A stretch of DNA of 64,000 nt from a virus: positions 1-64,000 of IMG/VR virus record IMGVR_UViG_3300042892_002528; one strand, written 5' to 3'. The notes beneath the pieces are model-generated. The model was given only the letters and a program-made list of their open reading frames with translations, ran no database searches and was not told the DNA's origin. Positions within the stretch are counted from its first letter, which is position 1; each line of letters opens with the position of its first letter. A program made the position numbers and the translations under genes. Positions 31,599 through 42,500 of this stretch are shown in pieces.

Positions 31599-34500
31599 TA
31601 AATTACTCCTCCCCCATCAATTAAGGGTAAACCACCATAAACAGAATCAGGACGTCCGCCGTCTAAATTGATTCCTTCGAGTGTACTTGTTAGTGTTAAA
31701 CTTTTTGGACTTGTTGCGTTATTAGTATTAAGTATAATACCCGGTCCTGCAACAAATTGTAACGTTGATTGTCCTGTTGCTACTAAACTTGTTTGCCCAT
31801 TAACTGCTAAAGTGCTAAATGCGTCAGATAGACCCCCACCACCACCACCACCTGCTAGTGCGTTTAGAGTACCATCTTCAGTTATTGTTAAATTATTACC
31901 AACTTTAATACCGCCTAAGGCAGTTGTAGTTGCTGGTGAAAGTGTTGCTGTGCCGTTTTGACCGGCAGGTCCTTGGGCACCTGTAGGTCCCGTAGTACCT
32001 ACTCCTGTAGCACCTGTAGGCCCAGTTAAACCTGTAGCACCTGTAGGTCCAGTTAAACCTGTAGCACCCGTAGGTCCTGCTACCGTTGAATCTAAACCAT
32101 TTGCACCTTGTGCACCTGTTGGTCCTACAATACCTTGAGCACCTGTTGGTCCTGTATTACCTTGAACACCTGTTGGACCCGCTATTGTTGAATCAGCACC
32201 TGTAGGTCCTGCAATACCTTGCGAACCAGTGGGTCCTTGAATACCTTGTGAACCAGTGGGGCCTGTAGTACCTTGAACACCTTGTGAACCAGTAGGTCCT
32301 GCAACTGTTGAGTCAGCACCTGTAGGACCTGTAATACCTTGTGAGCCCGTAGGACCTGCAGTACCTTGATCGCCCTGGATACCTTGAATTCCTTGTGCAC
32401 CTGTTGGACCTGCAGTACCTTGTATACCTTGAGCACCTGCGAGACCCGTAATACCTTGATCGCCTTGTGCACCTTGAATACCTTGAATACCTTGTGAGCC
32501 AGTAGGACCTGTAGCACCTTGTGACCCTGTAGGTCCTGCAACGCCTTGTAAGCCAGTAGGACCTGCAACTGTTGAGTCAGCACCTGTAGGACCTTGAATA
32601 CCTTGAATACCTTGTAGACCTTGAGGACCTTGTAGTCCGCTTGCACCACTTAAATCTGTTGTATAAGTATAGTTTGTACCATTCCACAAGTACAATCGTG
32701 CATTGTCTGTGTCGCTAACGTTTCCTGTATCAATAACTGCGAACTGACCTGCTACAATTCCTGTAGGAGCTGTGTCTGCAGTTAATGCAGCAACACTATC
32801 ATAAATTTTTGCAATTGTAAAACCAAGACCTGTAGAACCAGTAGGGCCTGTGACACCTTGAATACCTTGTGTACCTTGTGTACCTTGTATACCTTGAAGA
32901 CCTGTCGGCCCTGTTGCTCCTGCAGTACCTTGATTGCCTGTAGGACCTGCAACACCTTGAGTACCTGTAGGTCCCTGTATACCTTGAATACCTTGAATAC
33001 CTTGAGTACCCTGAATACCTTGAGCACCTGCAGGACCTGCTACTGTTGATGCAGCTCCTTGAATACCTTGAATACCTTGTGCACCTGTTGGCCCTGTAGG
33101 ACCTGTAGCGCCATAACCAATACTTGTACCACCAACAGATAAAAATCCACCACTAACACTAATTGGCGTACCGCCTAGGTCAATAGTATCAGCAGCAAAG
33201 TAACCAGTTTTCCAACGTTTTGTTGGAGAACCAATATTATATACTTGATCTAATGCAGGTATAATATGGCTACTAACGTTAGTTAAGTCAATTGAGGGGC
33301 CTGTAGGACCTGTTGGGCCATCACCAATCATTTGTCTAACAACAATTTCTTCACCAGTAAAAGGTGCTGCTGTAAACGTTAGTGTTGTTCCGCTTAGTGT
33401 ATAATCTGTTATTGGTTTTAATACTAAACCATTAGAAATAACTATTATACTGTCAACAGTATATCCGCTATCAATAGTAAAATTAGTAGTACTGCTATCA
33501 CCTGTATAAGTTTTAGTAGTAATTATAAAAGGGAATCCGTTACCTGTGGGTCCTGTTACACCTTGAATACCCTGAATACCTTGAATACCTTGAGCACCAG
33601 TAGGTCCTACAATACCTTGTATACCTTGTGACCCTGTAGGTCCTGCAACTGTTGATGCGGCTCCTGTAGGTCCTACAATACCTTGTGTACCTGTAGGACC
33701 TGTAGGACCTGCTACTGTTGATGCAACTCCTGTAGGTCCTTGTGTACCTTGTGTACCTTGAGGACCTGTAGGACCGTCACCAATCATTTGTCTAACAACA
33801 ATTTCTTCACCAGTAAAAGGTGCTGCTGTAAACGTTAGTGTTGTTCCGCTTAGTGTATAATCTGTTATTGGTTTTAATACTAAACCATTAGAAATAACTA
33901 TTATACTGTCAACAGTATATCCGCTATCAATAGTAAAATTAGTAGTACTGCTATCACCTGTATAAGTTTTAGTAGTAATTATAAAAGGGAATCCGTTACC
34001 TATAGGTCCTTGAATACCTTGTGAGCCCTGAATACCTTGAATACCTTGTGACCCTGTAGGTCCTGCAACGCCTTGTAAGCCTGTTGACCCTGTAGCACCT
34101 GTTGGGCCTACTACTGTTGATGCAGCCCCTGTAGGTCCTTGATCACCTGTTGGACCTGTAACACCTTGAATACCTTGTCCACCTGTAGGTCCTGTAATAC
34201 CTTGAATACCTTGTATTCCTTGAGCACCTGTAGGGCCTGTAACACCTTGAATTCCTTGAATTCCTTGAACACCTTGAATTCCTTGAGTACCTGTGGGGCC
34301 TACAACACCTTGAATACCTTGATCGCCTTGTACACCTGTTGGTCCTGTAACACCTTGTATTCCTTGATCGCCTTGTGCACCTGTTGGTCCTGTAACACCT
34401 TGAACACCTTGTATACCTGTTGGTCCTGTAACACCTTGAACACCTTGTGCACCTGTTGGTCCTGTAACACCTTGTATACCTTGATCACCTTGTATACCTG

Positions 34501-36241
34501 TTGGTCCTACAACACCTTGAACACCTTGTGCACCTGTTGGTCCTGTAACACCTTGAATACCTTGAATACCTTGTATTCCTTGATCGCCTTGTGCACCTGT
34601 TGGGCCTGTAACACCTTGAATACCCTGAATACCTTGGGCACCTGTTGGGCCTGTTACTGTTGATGCAGCTCCTTGAATACCTTGTACACCTGTAGGTCCT
34701 TGAGGACCCTGTAGTCCACTAGCACCGCTAAGGTCTGTTGTGTATGTATATGTTGTGCCACTCCAAAGATACAGTTTTGAATCATCTGGATTCTCTACAT
34801 TACCTGTATCAATAATTGCGAATTGTCCTGCTACAATTCCGGTTGGTGCAGTATCAGCTACTAAAGCAGCGACACTATCATAAATTTTTGCAATTGCAAA
34901 ACCAAGACCAGTAGAACCAGTAGGGCCTGTGATACCTTGTATACCTTGTATACCTTGATCACCTGTTGGGCCTGTTGGGCCTGTAACACCTTGTATACCT
35001 TGATCACCTGTTGGGCCTGTAACACCTTGAATTCCTTGAATTCCTGTTGGGCCTGTAACACCTTGTATACCTTGATCACCTGTTGGGCCTGTAACACCTT
35101 GTATTCCCTGAGCACCTGTAGGTCCTGTAACACCTTGAATACCTTGAATACCTTGAATTCCTTGAATTCCTTGATCACCTGTTGGGCCTGTAACACCTTG
35201 AATTCCTTGAATTCCTTGAATTCCTGTTGGGCCTACAACACCTTGTATTCCTTGATCACCTGTTGGGCCTACAATACCTTGTATTCCCTGAGCACCTGTA
35301 GGTCCTGTAACACCTTGAATACCTTGAATACCCTGAATTCCTTGAATTCCTTGATCACCTGTTGGGCCTACAATACCTTGTATTCCCTGAGCACCTGTTG
35401 GACCTACAATACCTTGTATTCCTTGATCACCTGTTGGGCCTACAATACCTTGTATTCCCTGAGCACCTGTTGGACCTACAATACCTTGTATTCCTTGAAT
35501 TCCTGTTGGACCTGTAACACCTTGTATACCTTGTATACCTTGTATTCCTTGATCACCTGTTGGGCCTACAACACCTTGAATTCCTTGATCACCTGTTGGG
35601 CCTACAACACCTTGAATTCCTTGAATTCCTGTGGGGCCCGTAACACCTTGAATACCTTGAACACCTTGAACACCTGTTGGGCCTGCAACTGTTGAATCAG
35701 CACCTGTTGGACCTTGGGCACCTGTTGGACCTACAACAGTAGATGCAGCACCTGTAGGCCCTACATCTCCATATCCAGATATTTCTCTGATTACTACCTG
35801 CAATCCTGCTGGAGGAGCAGTATTAAATATTACATTACTATTTAATACTGCATAATCAGTAGTAGATTGGGCAATTCCGCCCATAAAAACTAAAACATTA
35901 CTAGCACCTAGACCACTGCTAATTGCAAAAGTAACATTTGATCCGTCTGCTATATACTGTCTTGTAGTTGCGCTAAAAGGAATATTTCCGCTATTATTAC
36001 TATTAATCCATTCAGTACCAGTATACTGTAGTGATTGTCCTACTACTGGATTTACAATATTTACGTCTAGTAAATCATCAAGTCTAAGTATGTCTTTAAA
36101 ATATTTAACTGAGTTGTTAGATGCTTTAAAATATATTTTGCCATCTGCATAGTTAATGGCTAACTCGCCATAGTCGAGATCACCAGCAAGTGGGACTTTG
36201 TCCACTACTGACGATTTCTTAAGAATAATCTTATTTGCCAT
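31598..36241 (-). CDS. giant collagen-like tail fibre (1547 aa)
   Basis: Base domain: N-terminal [14 protein letters not shown], then [15 protein letters not shown]. The bulk is collagen-like triplets (G-P-T-G, Q-G-I-Q-G, V-G-P-T-G) in five or more blocks, interrupted by beta modules. Two copies are of the [14 protein letters not shown] module (nearly identical), two of the I-A-K-I-Y ... D-L-S-G-A-S-G module, and one contains [15 protein letters not shown]. The C-terminus has a Gly run and a beta domain. If all triplets form a triple helix, the rod would be on the order of a few hundred nanometres (inference). AGGG lies 6 bases before the ATG. Confidence 0.88.
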   Translation of the reverse strand: MANKIILKKSSVVDKVPLAGDLDYGELAINYADGKIYFKASNNSVKYFKDILRLDDLLDVNIVNPVVGQSLQYTGTEWINSNNSGNIPFSATTRQYIADGSNVTFAISSGLGASNVLVFMGGIAQSTTDYAVLNSNVIFNTAPPAGLQVVIREISGYGDVGPTGAASTVVGPTGAQGPTGADSTVAGPTGVQGVQGIQGVTGPTGIQGIQGVVGPTGDQGIQGVVGPTGDQGIQGIQGIQGVTGPTGIQGIQGIVGPTGAQGIQGIVGPTGDQGIQGIVGPTGAQGIQGIVGPTGDQGIQGIQGIQGIQGVTGPTGAQGIQGIVGPTGDQGIQGVVGPTGIQGIQGIQGVTGPTGDQGIQGIQGIQGIQGVTGPTGAQGIQGVTGPTGDQGIQGVTGPTGIQGIQGVTGPTGDQGIQGVTGPTGPTGDQGIQGIQGITGPTGSTGLGFAIAKIYDSVAALVADTAPTGIVAGQFAIIDTGNVENPDDSKLYLWSGTTYTYTTDLSGASGLQGPQGPTGVQGIQGAASTVTGPTGAQGIQGIQGVTGPTGAQGDQGIQGIQGIQGVTGPTGAQGVQGVVGPTGIQGDQGIQGVTGPTGAQGVQGVTGPTGIQGVQGVTGPTGAQGDQGIQGVTGPTGVQGDQGIQGVVGPTGTQGIQGVQGIQGIQGVTGPTGAQGIQGIQGITGPTGGQGIQGVTGPTGDQGPTGAASTVVGPTGATGSTGLQGVAGPTGSQGIQGIQGSQGIQGPIGNGFPFIITTKTYTGDSSTTNFTIDSGYTVDSIIVISNGLVLKPITDYTLSGTTLTFTAAPFTGEEIVVRQMIGDGPTGPQGTQGTQGPTGVASTVAGPTGPTGTQGIVGPTGAASTVAGPTGSQGIQGIVGPTGAQGIQGIQGIQGVTGPTGNGFPFIITTKTYTGDSSTTNFTIDSGYTVDSIIVISNGLVLKPITDYTLSGTTLTFTAAPFTGEEIVVRQMIGDGPTGPTGPSIDLTNVSSHIIPALDQVYNIGSPTKRWKTGYFAADTIDLGGTPISVSGGFLSVGGTSIGYGATGPTGPTGAQGIQGIQGAASTVAGPAGAQGIQGTQGIQGIQGIQGPTGTQGVAGPTGNQGTAGATGPTGLQGIQGTQGTQGIQGVTGPTGSTGLGFTIAKIYDSVAALTADTAPTGIVAGQFAVIDTGNVSDTDNARLYLWNGTNYTYTTDLSGASGLQGPQGLQGIQGIQGPTGADSTVAGPTGLQGVAGPTGSQGATGPTGSQGIQGIQGAQGDQGITGLAGAQGIQGTAGPTGAQGIQGIQGDQGTAGPTGSQGITGPTGADSTVAGPTGSQGVQGTTGPTGSQGIQGPTGSQGIAGPTGADSTIAGPTGVQGNTGPTGAQGIVGPTGAQGANGLDSTVAGPTGATGLTGPTGATGLTGPTGATGVGTTGPTGAQGPAGQNGTATLSPATTTALGGIKVGNNLTITEDGTLNALAGGGGGGGLSDAFSTLAVNGQTSLVATGQSTLQFVAGPGIILNTNNATSPKSLTLTSTLEGINLDGGRPDSVYGGLPLIDGGGVI
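33321..33545. repeat. 225-bp exact direct repeat, copy 1
   Basis: Identical base for base to 33777-34001 (offset 456). It encodes the [14 protein letters not shown] beta module of the giant fibre. The flanks are only collagen-type low complexity, so the copied unit is the module itself. Confidence 0.95.
33777..34001. repeat. 225-bp exact direct repeat, copy 2
   Basis: Second copy of the repeat at 33321-33545. Perfect identity, including synonymous positions, implies recent duplication or ongoing gene conversion. Confidence 0.95.
34000..35740. repeat. collagen-coding low-complexity tandem repeat
   Basis: Degenerate tandem array of 9- and 27-base units encoding G-P-T-G, Q-G-I-Q-G and V-G/T-G on the minus strand, broken by one beta module near 34710-34920. 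Unit order varies in blocks, a pattern expected from slippage and unequal recombination. Further, shorter arrays of the same type lie at 31960-32630, 32840-33120 and 14240-14680. Confidence 0.85.
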
Positions 36242-36260
36242 AGTTAGCCCTAAAAAGGAT

Positions 36261-36284
36261 AGGGAAACTTATAGAAGTTTCCCT
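36261..36284 (-). terminator. candidate terminator/attenuator between fibre genes
   Basis: Perfect 10-bp stem AGGGAAACTT / AAGTTTCCCT with a 4-base loop, 5 bases after the stop of the GNVTGN-repeat fibre. On the minus strand it is followed by ATCCTTTTTA, a weak T tract, so it may attenuate rather than stop transcription into the giant collagen gene. Confidence 0.6.
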
Positions 36285-36288
36285 TTTA

Positions 36289-38064
36289 TTAAAACGATCC
36301 GCCGTCAATTGCTGTTAATGTTACTGCACCTGAAGTAATTGTAAATTGAGTAGAATCAAAACTTGCTAGACCTTTTACGCTAGTAGAAGCATAAGGAATT
36401 GCACTAGATCCAGCGGCAGTAATTAAACCTTTAGCATTTACAGTAAAGTTAGGAACTGTTACTGAATTTCCGTAACTTCCGACGTTACTATTAACAGTTG
36501 CTAATGTAAGTGCTCCTGAAACATTTGCCGAACCATTAACACTTGTTAATGTTGCTGATGCATCCCCAGTTAAACTTAAGTCGCGAGCAGTAGCCCATAT
36601 AGTAGCTGTTGAAGCATTACCAACCAAAGCACCGTAAACATTGGCAACCGTAAGGTCTTTATTTAAATTCCAGCGATTGTCAATAGCTGAATATGTTAAT
36701 GTTGCTGCTGTAAAGCCATCTAAGGTATTACCTACTGTTAATCCGCCACCGTCACTCAAGATTGCTGTATTTGCACCTTGTGCTAATTGCAAGTTTTTAT
36801 CAGTAATTGTAACAGTTGTAGAATTTACAGCTGTCATTGTACCGTTTACTGTTAAATTACCAGTAATGGTTGCGTTACCATTTACAGAAATATCATTAAC
36901 AGTGGTATTACCAGCACTAAGAGTTGTAGTAACTGTAAATGAATTAGCTGCTAAAGCACCTGTTAATGTCAATGCATCAAGTTGTGCAGAACCTTCAAGT
37001 TCAATTAGTAAAGAATTTGTAGTATCATTAAAAGAAGTTTTTAATCCTGATCCAGCAGTAACGTTTAAAGTATCAGTTAGTAAATTTAAACTGCCTGCTG
37101 CTCCTGTTGATCCAGCGACACCAAGTGTCGTAGCAATATTAGCTGTTGTTACAGCAGTTACTAAACCTTTTTCATTAACTGTAACAACTGGAATTGCTGT
37201 TGCAGAACCAAAACTACCAATATTAGTATTAACAGTTGCTAATGTAAGTGCTGCTGAAACATTTGCTGCACCGTTAACACTTGCAAGAGTAGCAGTACCA
37301 TCGCCAGTCAAGCTAAGATTACGAGAGTTTAACCAACTAGTTGCAGTATCTGCATTACCAGTTAAGTTACCTGTTACATTACCTGTTACGTTACCAGTTA
37401 CAGCACCTGTGTGAATACCGGCACTATTACCTGTAAGATCACCAGTTACATTGCCAGTTACATTGCCAGTTACATTGCCAGTTACATTACCCGTTAAAGC
37501 ACCAGTTACATTACCTGTTACATTACCAGTTAAATTTCCAACAACTCCTGTAGTAGCAGTAATTGTAGTACCAGTAATTGTAGAAGCTGTTGTTGCGCCA
37601 ATAGCTGTACCGTCTATACTTCCACCAGTAACCGTTGCATTAGTAAAAGAACTTGCTCCAGTACTCGTTACATTACCAGTTACATTACCAGTTATATTAC
37701 CAGTTATATTACCAGTTACATTACCTGTTAAATTACCTGTTACATCTCCGCTAATTCCACCAGTAACACTACCAGTTACATTACCAATAATGTTTAAATA
37801 TGCAGTATTAGTACCATTGCGTTTGACAATAGTATTATTAGTGCCAACACTAGTAGCTGCGTCAACCATGTCCGTATAGCGCTTACCGCCAACGATAATG
37901 TGATTTACAGCATTGTTGGCAGTTTCAGTGCCCATACCAATGTATAAGCGATCCCCACCATTTGATCCATTATCTAATAAAGCTGAGTATGCAAGCTCAC
38001 CTGCTGCAAGTTCCGAGGGGTTTCCGCCGGTCTCACTACGTTTAATTCTTAAAATAGAAGCCAT
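36289..38064 (-). CDS. tail fibre with V-T-G-N repeat stalk (591 aa)
   Basis: The N-terminal attachment domain is I-L-R-I-K-R-S-E-T-G-G-N-P-S-E-L, then A-G-E-L-A-Y-S, then R-L-Y-I-G-M-G, common to marine and freshwater phage fibres. Two stalk regions of G-N-V-T-G-N-type tetrapeptide repeats (about 90-140 and 170-245) should form a beta-solenoid stalk. Distal duplicated domains share S-L-T-G-D-G-T-A-T-L-x-S-V-N-G and V-N-x-K-G-L-x-T-A (about 250-330 and 500-560), flanking a segment with T-V-N-D-I-S-V-N-G-N-A-T-I-T-G-N-L. AAAGGAA lies 7 bases before the ATG. Confidence 0.85.
   Translation of the reverse strand: MASILRIKRSETGGNPSELAAGELAYSALLDNGSNGGDRLYIGMGTETANNAVNHIIVGGKRYTDMVDAATSVGTNNTIVKRNGTNTAYLNIIGNVTGSVTGGISGDVTGNLTGNVTGNITGNITGNVTGNVTSTGASSFTNATVTGGSIDGTAIGATTASTITGTTITATTGVVGNLTGNVTGNVTGALTGNVTGNVTGNVTGNVTGDLTGNSAGIHTGAVTGNVTGNVTGNLTGNADTATSWLNSRNLSLTGDGTATLASVNGAANVSAALTLATVNTNIGSFGSATAIPVVTVNEKGLVTAVTTANIATTLGVAGSTGAAGSLNLLTDTLNVTAGSGLKTSFNDTTNSLLIELEGSAQLDALTLTGALAANSFTVTTTLSAGNTTVNDISVNGNATITGNLTVNGTMTAVNSTTVTITDKNLQLAQGANTAILSDGGGLTVGNTLDGFTAATLTYSAIDNRWNLNKDLTVANVYGALVGNASTATIWATARDLSLTGDASATLTSVNGSANVSGALTLATVNSNVGSYGNSVTVPNFTVNAKGLITAAGSSAIPYASTSVKGLASFDSTQFTITSGAVTLTAIDGGSF
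37366..37760. repeat. 12-bp tandem repeats coding V-T-G-N
   Basis: Two clusters of near-perfect 12-base units (ACCAGTTACATT and variants on the plus strand) encode the Gly-Asn-Val-Thr stalk. Copy number is likely unstable by slippage. Confidence 0.8.
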
Positions 38065-38076
38065 AATTATATTCCT

Positions 38077-38340
38077 TTAAAACTGACCGGACTCAAAAAC
38101 TTGCTGTTCTAGCTTGTTTGTTGCGTGCCATTTTTCTGTTCCGGCATTGTAAACTAATAAGCTTCCTGCCGCTAATTGGGTTAGATCTAAGTCGGCCAAC
38201 CCTTTTAATGTAGTAGGAGTTGGGCCAATCATGCCGCCTACAACTACTTTAGTTTGCGATTGCGAAGAAACAACAACAGGTTCCTTCTTTTCTATAATAA
38301 CTGTATTATTAACTTCGGTTACAATTATTTCAGTTGTCAT
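38077..38340 (-). CDS. small fibre-joint protein (87 aa)
   Basis: The N-terminal half is charged and beta-like (I-I-V-T-E-V-N-N-T-V-I-I-E-K-K-E-P). The C-terminal half L-A-D-L-D-L-T-Q-L-A-A-G-S-L-L-V-Y-N-A-G-T-E-K is the short joint motif usually found inside larger phage fibres ('D-x-S-x-L-A-D-G-x-x-L-x-Y-x-x-x-x-x-x-W'). As a stand-alone gene it probably forms a collar or connector. It is coupled by ATGA to the 198-residue gene. Confidence 0.65.
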   Translation of the reverse strand: MTTEIIVTEVNNTVIIEKKEPVVVSSQSQTKVVVGGMIGPTPTTLKGLADLDLTQLAAGSLLVYNAGTEKWHATNKLEQQVFESGQF

Positions 38341-38933
38341 CTTGTAACCTCCTTGGTTAAGCTAATACTTCCGCTTAAGAAAGGTATTACATTATTTTGG
38401 TTATCAGTTAATTCCATTGAATATACTGCTGAATCAAAAGTAAATGTGCCTGTGATTGTTGCGGGTAATTTTATTAAAACAGTAAAATTTATTGGATCAA
38501 TAATAATCCGATTATTTGCCGTGGATAGTTCGGCAATAACTGCTGTAGACTCTAAAGTTTCACGAATCTGCATTAGTGCAGTATATCCAGTTAAGGGTAT
38601 AGGGGTATTCCAAGATAAAATACCTCCGCTAGCGTATGCTCCATATGCTGCCGAATTTACTTGGTTTAAGGTTACTGAATTAGAAGTCTTGCTAGTTACT
38701 AAATAGTATGCGTCATCTGCAACGGTATTAATATCTTTCATACCATTAACGCCAGTTACTCGTACTCGCCAATTTAGGGGCACTGAATGAGTTCCACTAG
38801 TAGTAATTACACAAGGGGCTGCTTGAGTAATTGCTGAAATTGGCATATATTGTTTTGTTTCAGACTCCCAGCGAAGAGTCTCTTCAAAGGTACTACCTTG
38901 GTAAATTTTATAATTAATCTTTGCTGGTTCCAT
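38337..38933 (-). CDS. tail/fibre-base protein (198 aa)
   Basis: Begins I-N-Y-K-I-Y-Q-G-S-T-F-E-E-T-L-R-W and has beta-rich texture throughout, with a segment like an Ig-fold with an inserted loop (about 30-105) and P-L-T-G-Y-T-A-L-M-Q-I-R-E, then a second strand pattern ending T-G-T-F-T-F-D-S-A-V-Y-S-M-E-L-T-D. The Y-Q-G-S-T-F-x-x-x-L-x-W plus A-x-x-Q-I-R pattern recurs in small phage proteins beside fibre genes and resembles the N-terminal part of baseplate upper proteins. Likely structural; specific role unknown. Confidence 0.65.
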   Translation of the reverse strand: MEPAKINYKIYQGSTFEETLRWESETKQYMPISAITQAAPCVITTSGTHSVPLNWRVRVTGVNGMKDINTVADDAYYLVTSKTSNSVTLNQVNSAAYGAYASGGILSWNTPIPLTGYTALMQIRETLESTAVIAELSTANNRIIIDPINFTVLIKLPATITGTFTFDSAVYSMELTDNQNNVIPFLSGSISLTKEVTR

Positions 38934-38937
38934 TATA

Positions 38938-39288
38938 TTACCTTACTTTCTTTGCTGCTGCAAGCGTAGCCGATACTCTAAACTTATTTACTTCTTCGGT
39001 TAGTGCAACAACTTCGGTTTGTAGGTGCTGATTCTCAAGGCATAACTGTGCTAGTTGTGCATTTAATAAAATCATTTCTTGTTGCAAGCGGTTTAATTCG
39101 GTTGCTAGTAAGCCATTTTGTTGGCTCATACGCTCTAGCTCTGTATGCATTAAAGTAATTACGCTAGTTTCAGCATTAGTACTTTTCCAGTCTTTTAACA
39201 ATTTCTGAATTCCAACTGAGAAAGCAACAACTGCTAACGCAACTAGTGAAACGGTCTGTATGAAACTGTGGTTATCTATCTCCACCAT
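38938..39288 (-). CDS. single-TM coiled-coil protein (116 aa)
   Basis: One N-terminal membrane segment (about 10-28, T-V-S-L-V-A-L-A-V-V-A-F-S-V-G) is followed by a long heptad-repeat coiled coil (about 35-105, L-x-x-E-L-x-x-L rich in Gln/Glu/Leu). The topology resembles an i-spanin or a holin-associated protein, but no lipoprotein gene is paired with it and the true lysis genes are 30 kb away. It has its own exact-consensus promoter and AAGGAG ribosome site, so it is independently and probably strongly expressed. It may tether fibres to the envelope or act in superinfection; unknown. Confidence 0.6.
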   Translation of the reverse strand: MVEIDNHSFIQTVSLVALAVVAFSVGIQKLLKDWKSTNAETSVITLMHTELERMSQQNGLLATELNRLQQEMILLNAQLAQLCLENQHLQTEVVALTEEVNKFRVSATLAAAKKVR

Positions 39289-39412
39289 AATCAGATCTCC
39301 TTATTAGCAGGGGGTTGTATATTTAATTATAATCTAAACGGCGAGTCTGCCTTTTGGATCTAGGTAAAAGCTTGTCAAGAAAAAATATTGAAACGTTCTG
39401 ACATTTTGGTAT

Positions 39413-39441
39413 ATTATACCACAAGGGCGGGGTATTGTCAA
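39413..39441 (-). promoter_or_regulatory. exact consensus sigma70 promoter inside the late region
   Basis: On the minus strand: TTGACA (39436-39441), 17-base spacer, TATAAT (39413-39418). It lies between the terminator after the 1704-residue gene and the coiled-coil gene at 39288, giving a leader of about 115 bases. Confidence 0.92.
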
Positions 39442-39444
39442 TGC

Positions 39445-39479
39445 AAAAAAATACCCTGCCCAAAGAATGGACAGGGTAT
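39445..39479 (-). terminator. intrinsic terminator after Calx-beta protein gene
   Basis: Stem ATACCCTGTCC / GGCAGGGTAT (one bulged or mismatched base), 7-8-base loop, then TTTTTT on the minus strand. It lies 22 bases after the stop of the 1704-residue gene and touches the next promoter's -35. Confidence 0.92.
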
Positions 39480-39501
39480 AGTTTTTGCGAAGGTTTAGGT
39501 T

Positions 39502-42500
39502 TTATGGTGAAACACCTGTCTCTAGTCTAAAGGTGCTGCTTTGAATATATGCTTGTCTGTCACTACCACCGCTAGCAGCAGTTACTGTTTTTGCAGAAAT
39601 TTGAGCGTTTCCAACGTACACTTGACCAGGGTTTCCTGGACCTGTGTAAAAAGCACTTGTAGCACCTACTAACATTTCAACGTTTTCTCCGAAACCTCCA
39701 TAGCCGTAAGAAGGAGCAAAACCTCCAGTAATTGTGCCGTTTGGAACATACAAACTACCGTATGCGCCTGCAAATAATCGTACATTTAGATAAGTATTTG
39801 CAGTTATTGGTCCACTAAAATTAATAATAGCCTCTACCACGTCTCCTGAATAGTATGTACCACTAAGAACACTTACAGACGTTACTAATGGAGCACCAGC
39901 TGCTGGCGGAACATATCCACAATAAGCAGCATTATATTCAATAACTTGAGTATAGCTACCACCACTACCATTAGCGTAAGTTCCAATCCTTGTATAGTTT
40001 CCATCGCATGCTTGACTTAACAAAGTTCCTGCCACAGGATAAGAGATACTAGTGTCTATAATCTGGACATATACTGAAGCTTTGCCGTTATCCAGTGTAA
40101 AAGTAAAATACTCCCTGCCTTCAGTAGTAGTATCTGCAGTTACAGTGTATGTTATTACACTACCATTACTGACATTTCCGCTTAATGGCGCACCATTAAG
40201 ATCTGCTGAAGTGACATTTGCAAGTTGATAACCAAAATTACCTGGTCTATTAGTACTAAAACTAATTGTAAAGCTACCGCCTTCATTAACCTCACCAAAA
40301 TTACCAACAGAAGATGTTAATGTATATGTTGGTGTTGTATATCCGCAAGTAGGACTATCAGGAGTACTTTCAGTATAAGTACCACCACTTCCGTTAGCGT
40401 ATACTTTATTTAAGGTATAAGGTTCTGTACCATATGCTGCACAAGATTGACTTATAAAAGTTCCTGCAGCAGGATAACTAGTAGTACTAGTATCATTTAC
40501 AGTTGTTTGTCCAACGTATCCTATAAAATCGCCGTTATAACCAGCATTGTCGTAAAAGAATATCCAAACAGTTTCTTCGCCTTCTGTGGTAGCGTCGTTT
40601 CTTAGCTGTCTATTAAAACTACCGCTGTTGTTGTTTATTGTTACAAAACCTTCATCAGTAAATGATGTAAAATCATTGGCATCTGTGCTACCATAGTTAA
40701 CCCAATATATACGAGTACCGTTTGCAACATTAGTAGTTGTAACAGTATAAGTAATAACTTCGCCTTCGTTTCTTAAACTTTGATCCCTATAAAATGAATA
40801 AGTTGGTGCTGGTGATGTAACGGTCCAGGCTGAAGTTTGACGAGTATGACCATTGTCTATAAAATAAAAATAAATTGTATACGTTCCAGGATTAAATCCT
40901 GGCGCTGCGTTAGGATTACTCCAATTACCACTAGCGTCTAAATAATAAACAGCACTATCATAATTAGTGTTATTAACACTAAATCTAAAGCTTCCATTTG
41001 GTGTGCCTCCGGTAATACTAACACTAACGGCACTTGGATAAACTACAGAAGTTGGGGTAACTGATACTGTTTCGTTATATACTGTTGTACTAGTGTCATT
41101 AAAAGTAACATATGCTGAGGCGGGTCTATCATTTAATGTAATAGTAAAGTACTGTGTACCTTCAGTACTACTATCTGCAGTTACATTATAAGTCAATACA
41201 GCACCGTTACTAATGCTTCCGCTTAAAGCTGCACCGTTTATATCCGCTGATTCAACACCTGTAATAGTATAAGCAAAGCTACCTGCTTGATTGGTACTAA
41301 AACTAATTGTAAAACTACCACCTTCATTAACACTATTAACAGAAGATGTTAATGCATAGGTTGCTGCTGCTACTACTGTCCAAGAAGCTTGTCGAGTATT
41401 TTGTGTAGAGTCGAATTTTACATACACTGTATGTGATCCAACAACTTCACCAGGTCCTGCATTAGGATTATAGTAACTACCATTTGCGTCTAGTGTAAGA
41501 GATGCTGGATAATTAAGGTTATCTAAACCGTAACGAAAAACAGTATTAGGAGTGCCTCCAGTAATTGAAAGTGTTGTTGCGTTAGGGTATGTTACTAGTG
41601 AAGGACTAATAGTTAATACTTCGTTCTGATATATTACACTAGTATCGTTAATAGTTACTGTATTAGGGTAATTTGCTAAAGGAACTATTGTGCCGCCTGG
41701 TCCATAGGTAAATAAACTCATACCTGCTGTTTCAGGCCCTTCATAAGCGGCCGCATCTGCTTTAACTACACGTGTTATTGTTGCTGTATTATTAATAATA
41801 TTAATAGTACTATAACTAAGATTGTCGTTATAATCAGCAGCTGTATTAGTTCCTGTTTGTTGCCAATATATTGTTGTTCCGTCTACAACATTCTCACTTG
41901 TAATTGTCCAGATAAGAGTACCACCCTCATTTATACTTGTAACATTTGGAGCAACACTATAAGTAACTATAGGCACATCTCGTATAAAAAATCCAGTAGA
42001 ACCATTAATTGACCCAGTATATCCACCTATGGGTCGTAGATATAGTTGTCCGTATTCTGGCTGTTCTGTAACACCATCGTTATTAAGTATAAACTCTATA
42101 GCAAGCTGTAAATTGCTGGATTTAAGTCCAGACGTTGGAAAGCTAAATGTTCCTTGAGTACTAGGAGTAAAATTAGTATACTGAGCACCTCCGCTAATAT
42201 TAGTTTCTGGATCATAGTACCTCATACTAGAAATGTCGGCTAGGCTGATTTCACCATAAGAAGTTCCTAGATCTACCCCTTCCCAGTTCCAATGTACTGG
42301 ATGAGCATAATCTAAACTAGAAGTAATTGTAATACGTAGTATTTCATTTTCATTAGTAAATTGATTACTAACACTTAGACTATATACTTCTGGGGGCTTG
42401 GAAGTATCATTAATAAATACTGTTCCAGGATAAGTGTGTACTCTTGTACCTAATGGATAATCTAATGCTACTGTAAAGTTTTCTGTACCTTCTAATAGTA

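Noticed and set aside
34139-35695. Long plus-strand open frames rich in Cys/Asn/Thr/Leu opposite the collagen fibre
   Set aside because: They are antisense shadows of G-P-T-G/Q-G-I-Q-G repeats: composition mirrors the repeat, and no ribosome site or promoter precedes them.
34000-35740. CRISPR-like array
   Set aside because: Repeats are contiguous coding units with no unique spacers and translate as collagen triplets.
36641-37879. Plus-strand open frames rich in Val/Pro/Leu (T-L-P-V repeats)
   Set aside because: Antisense of the V-T-G-N repeat stalk; no independent support.
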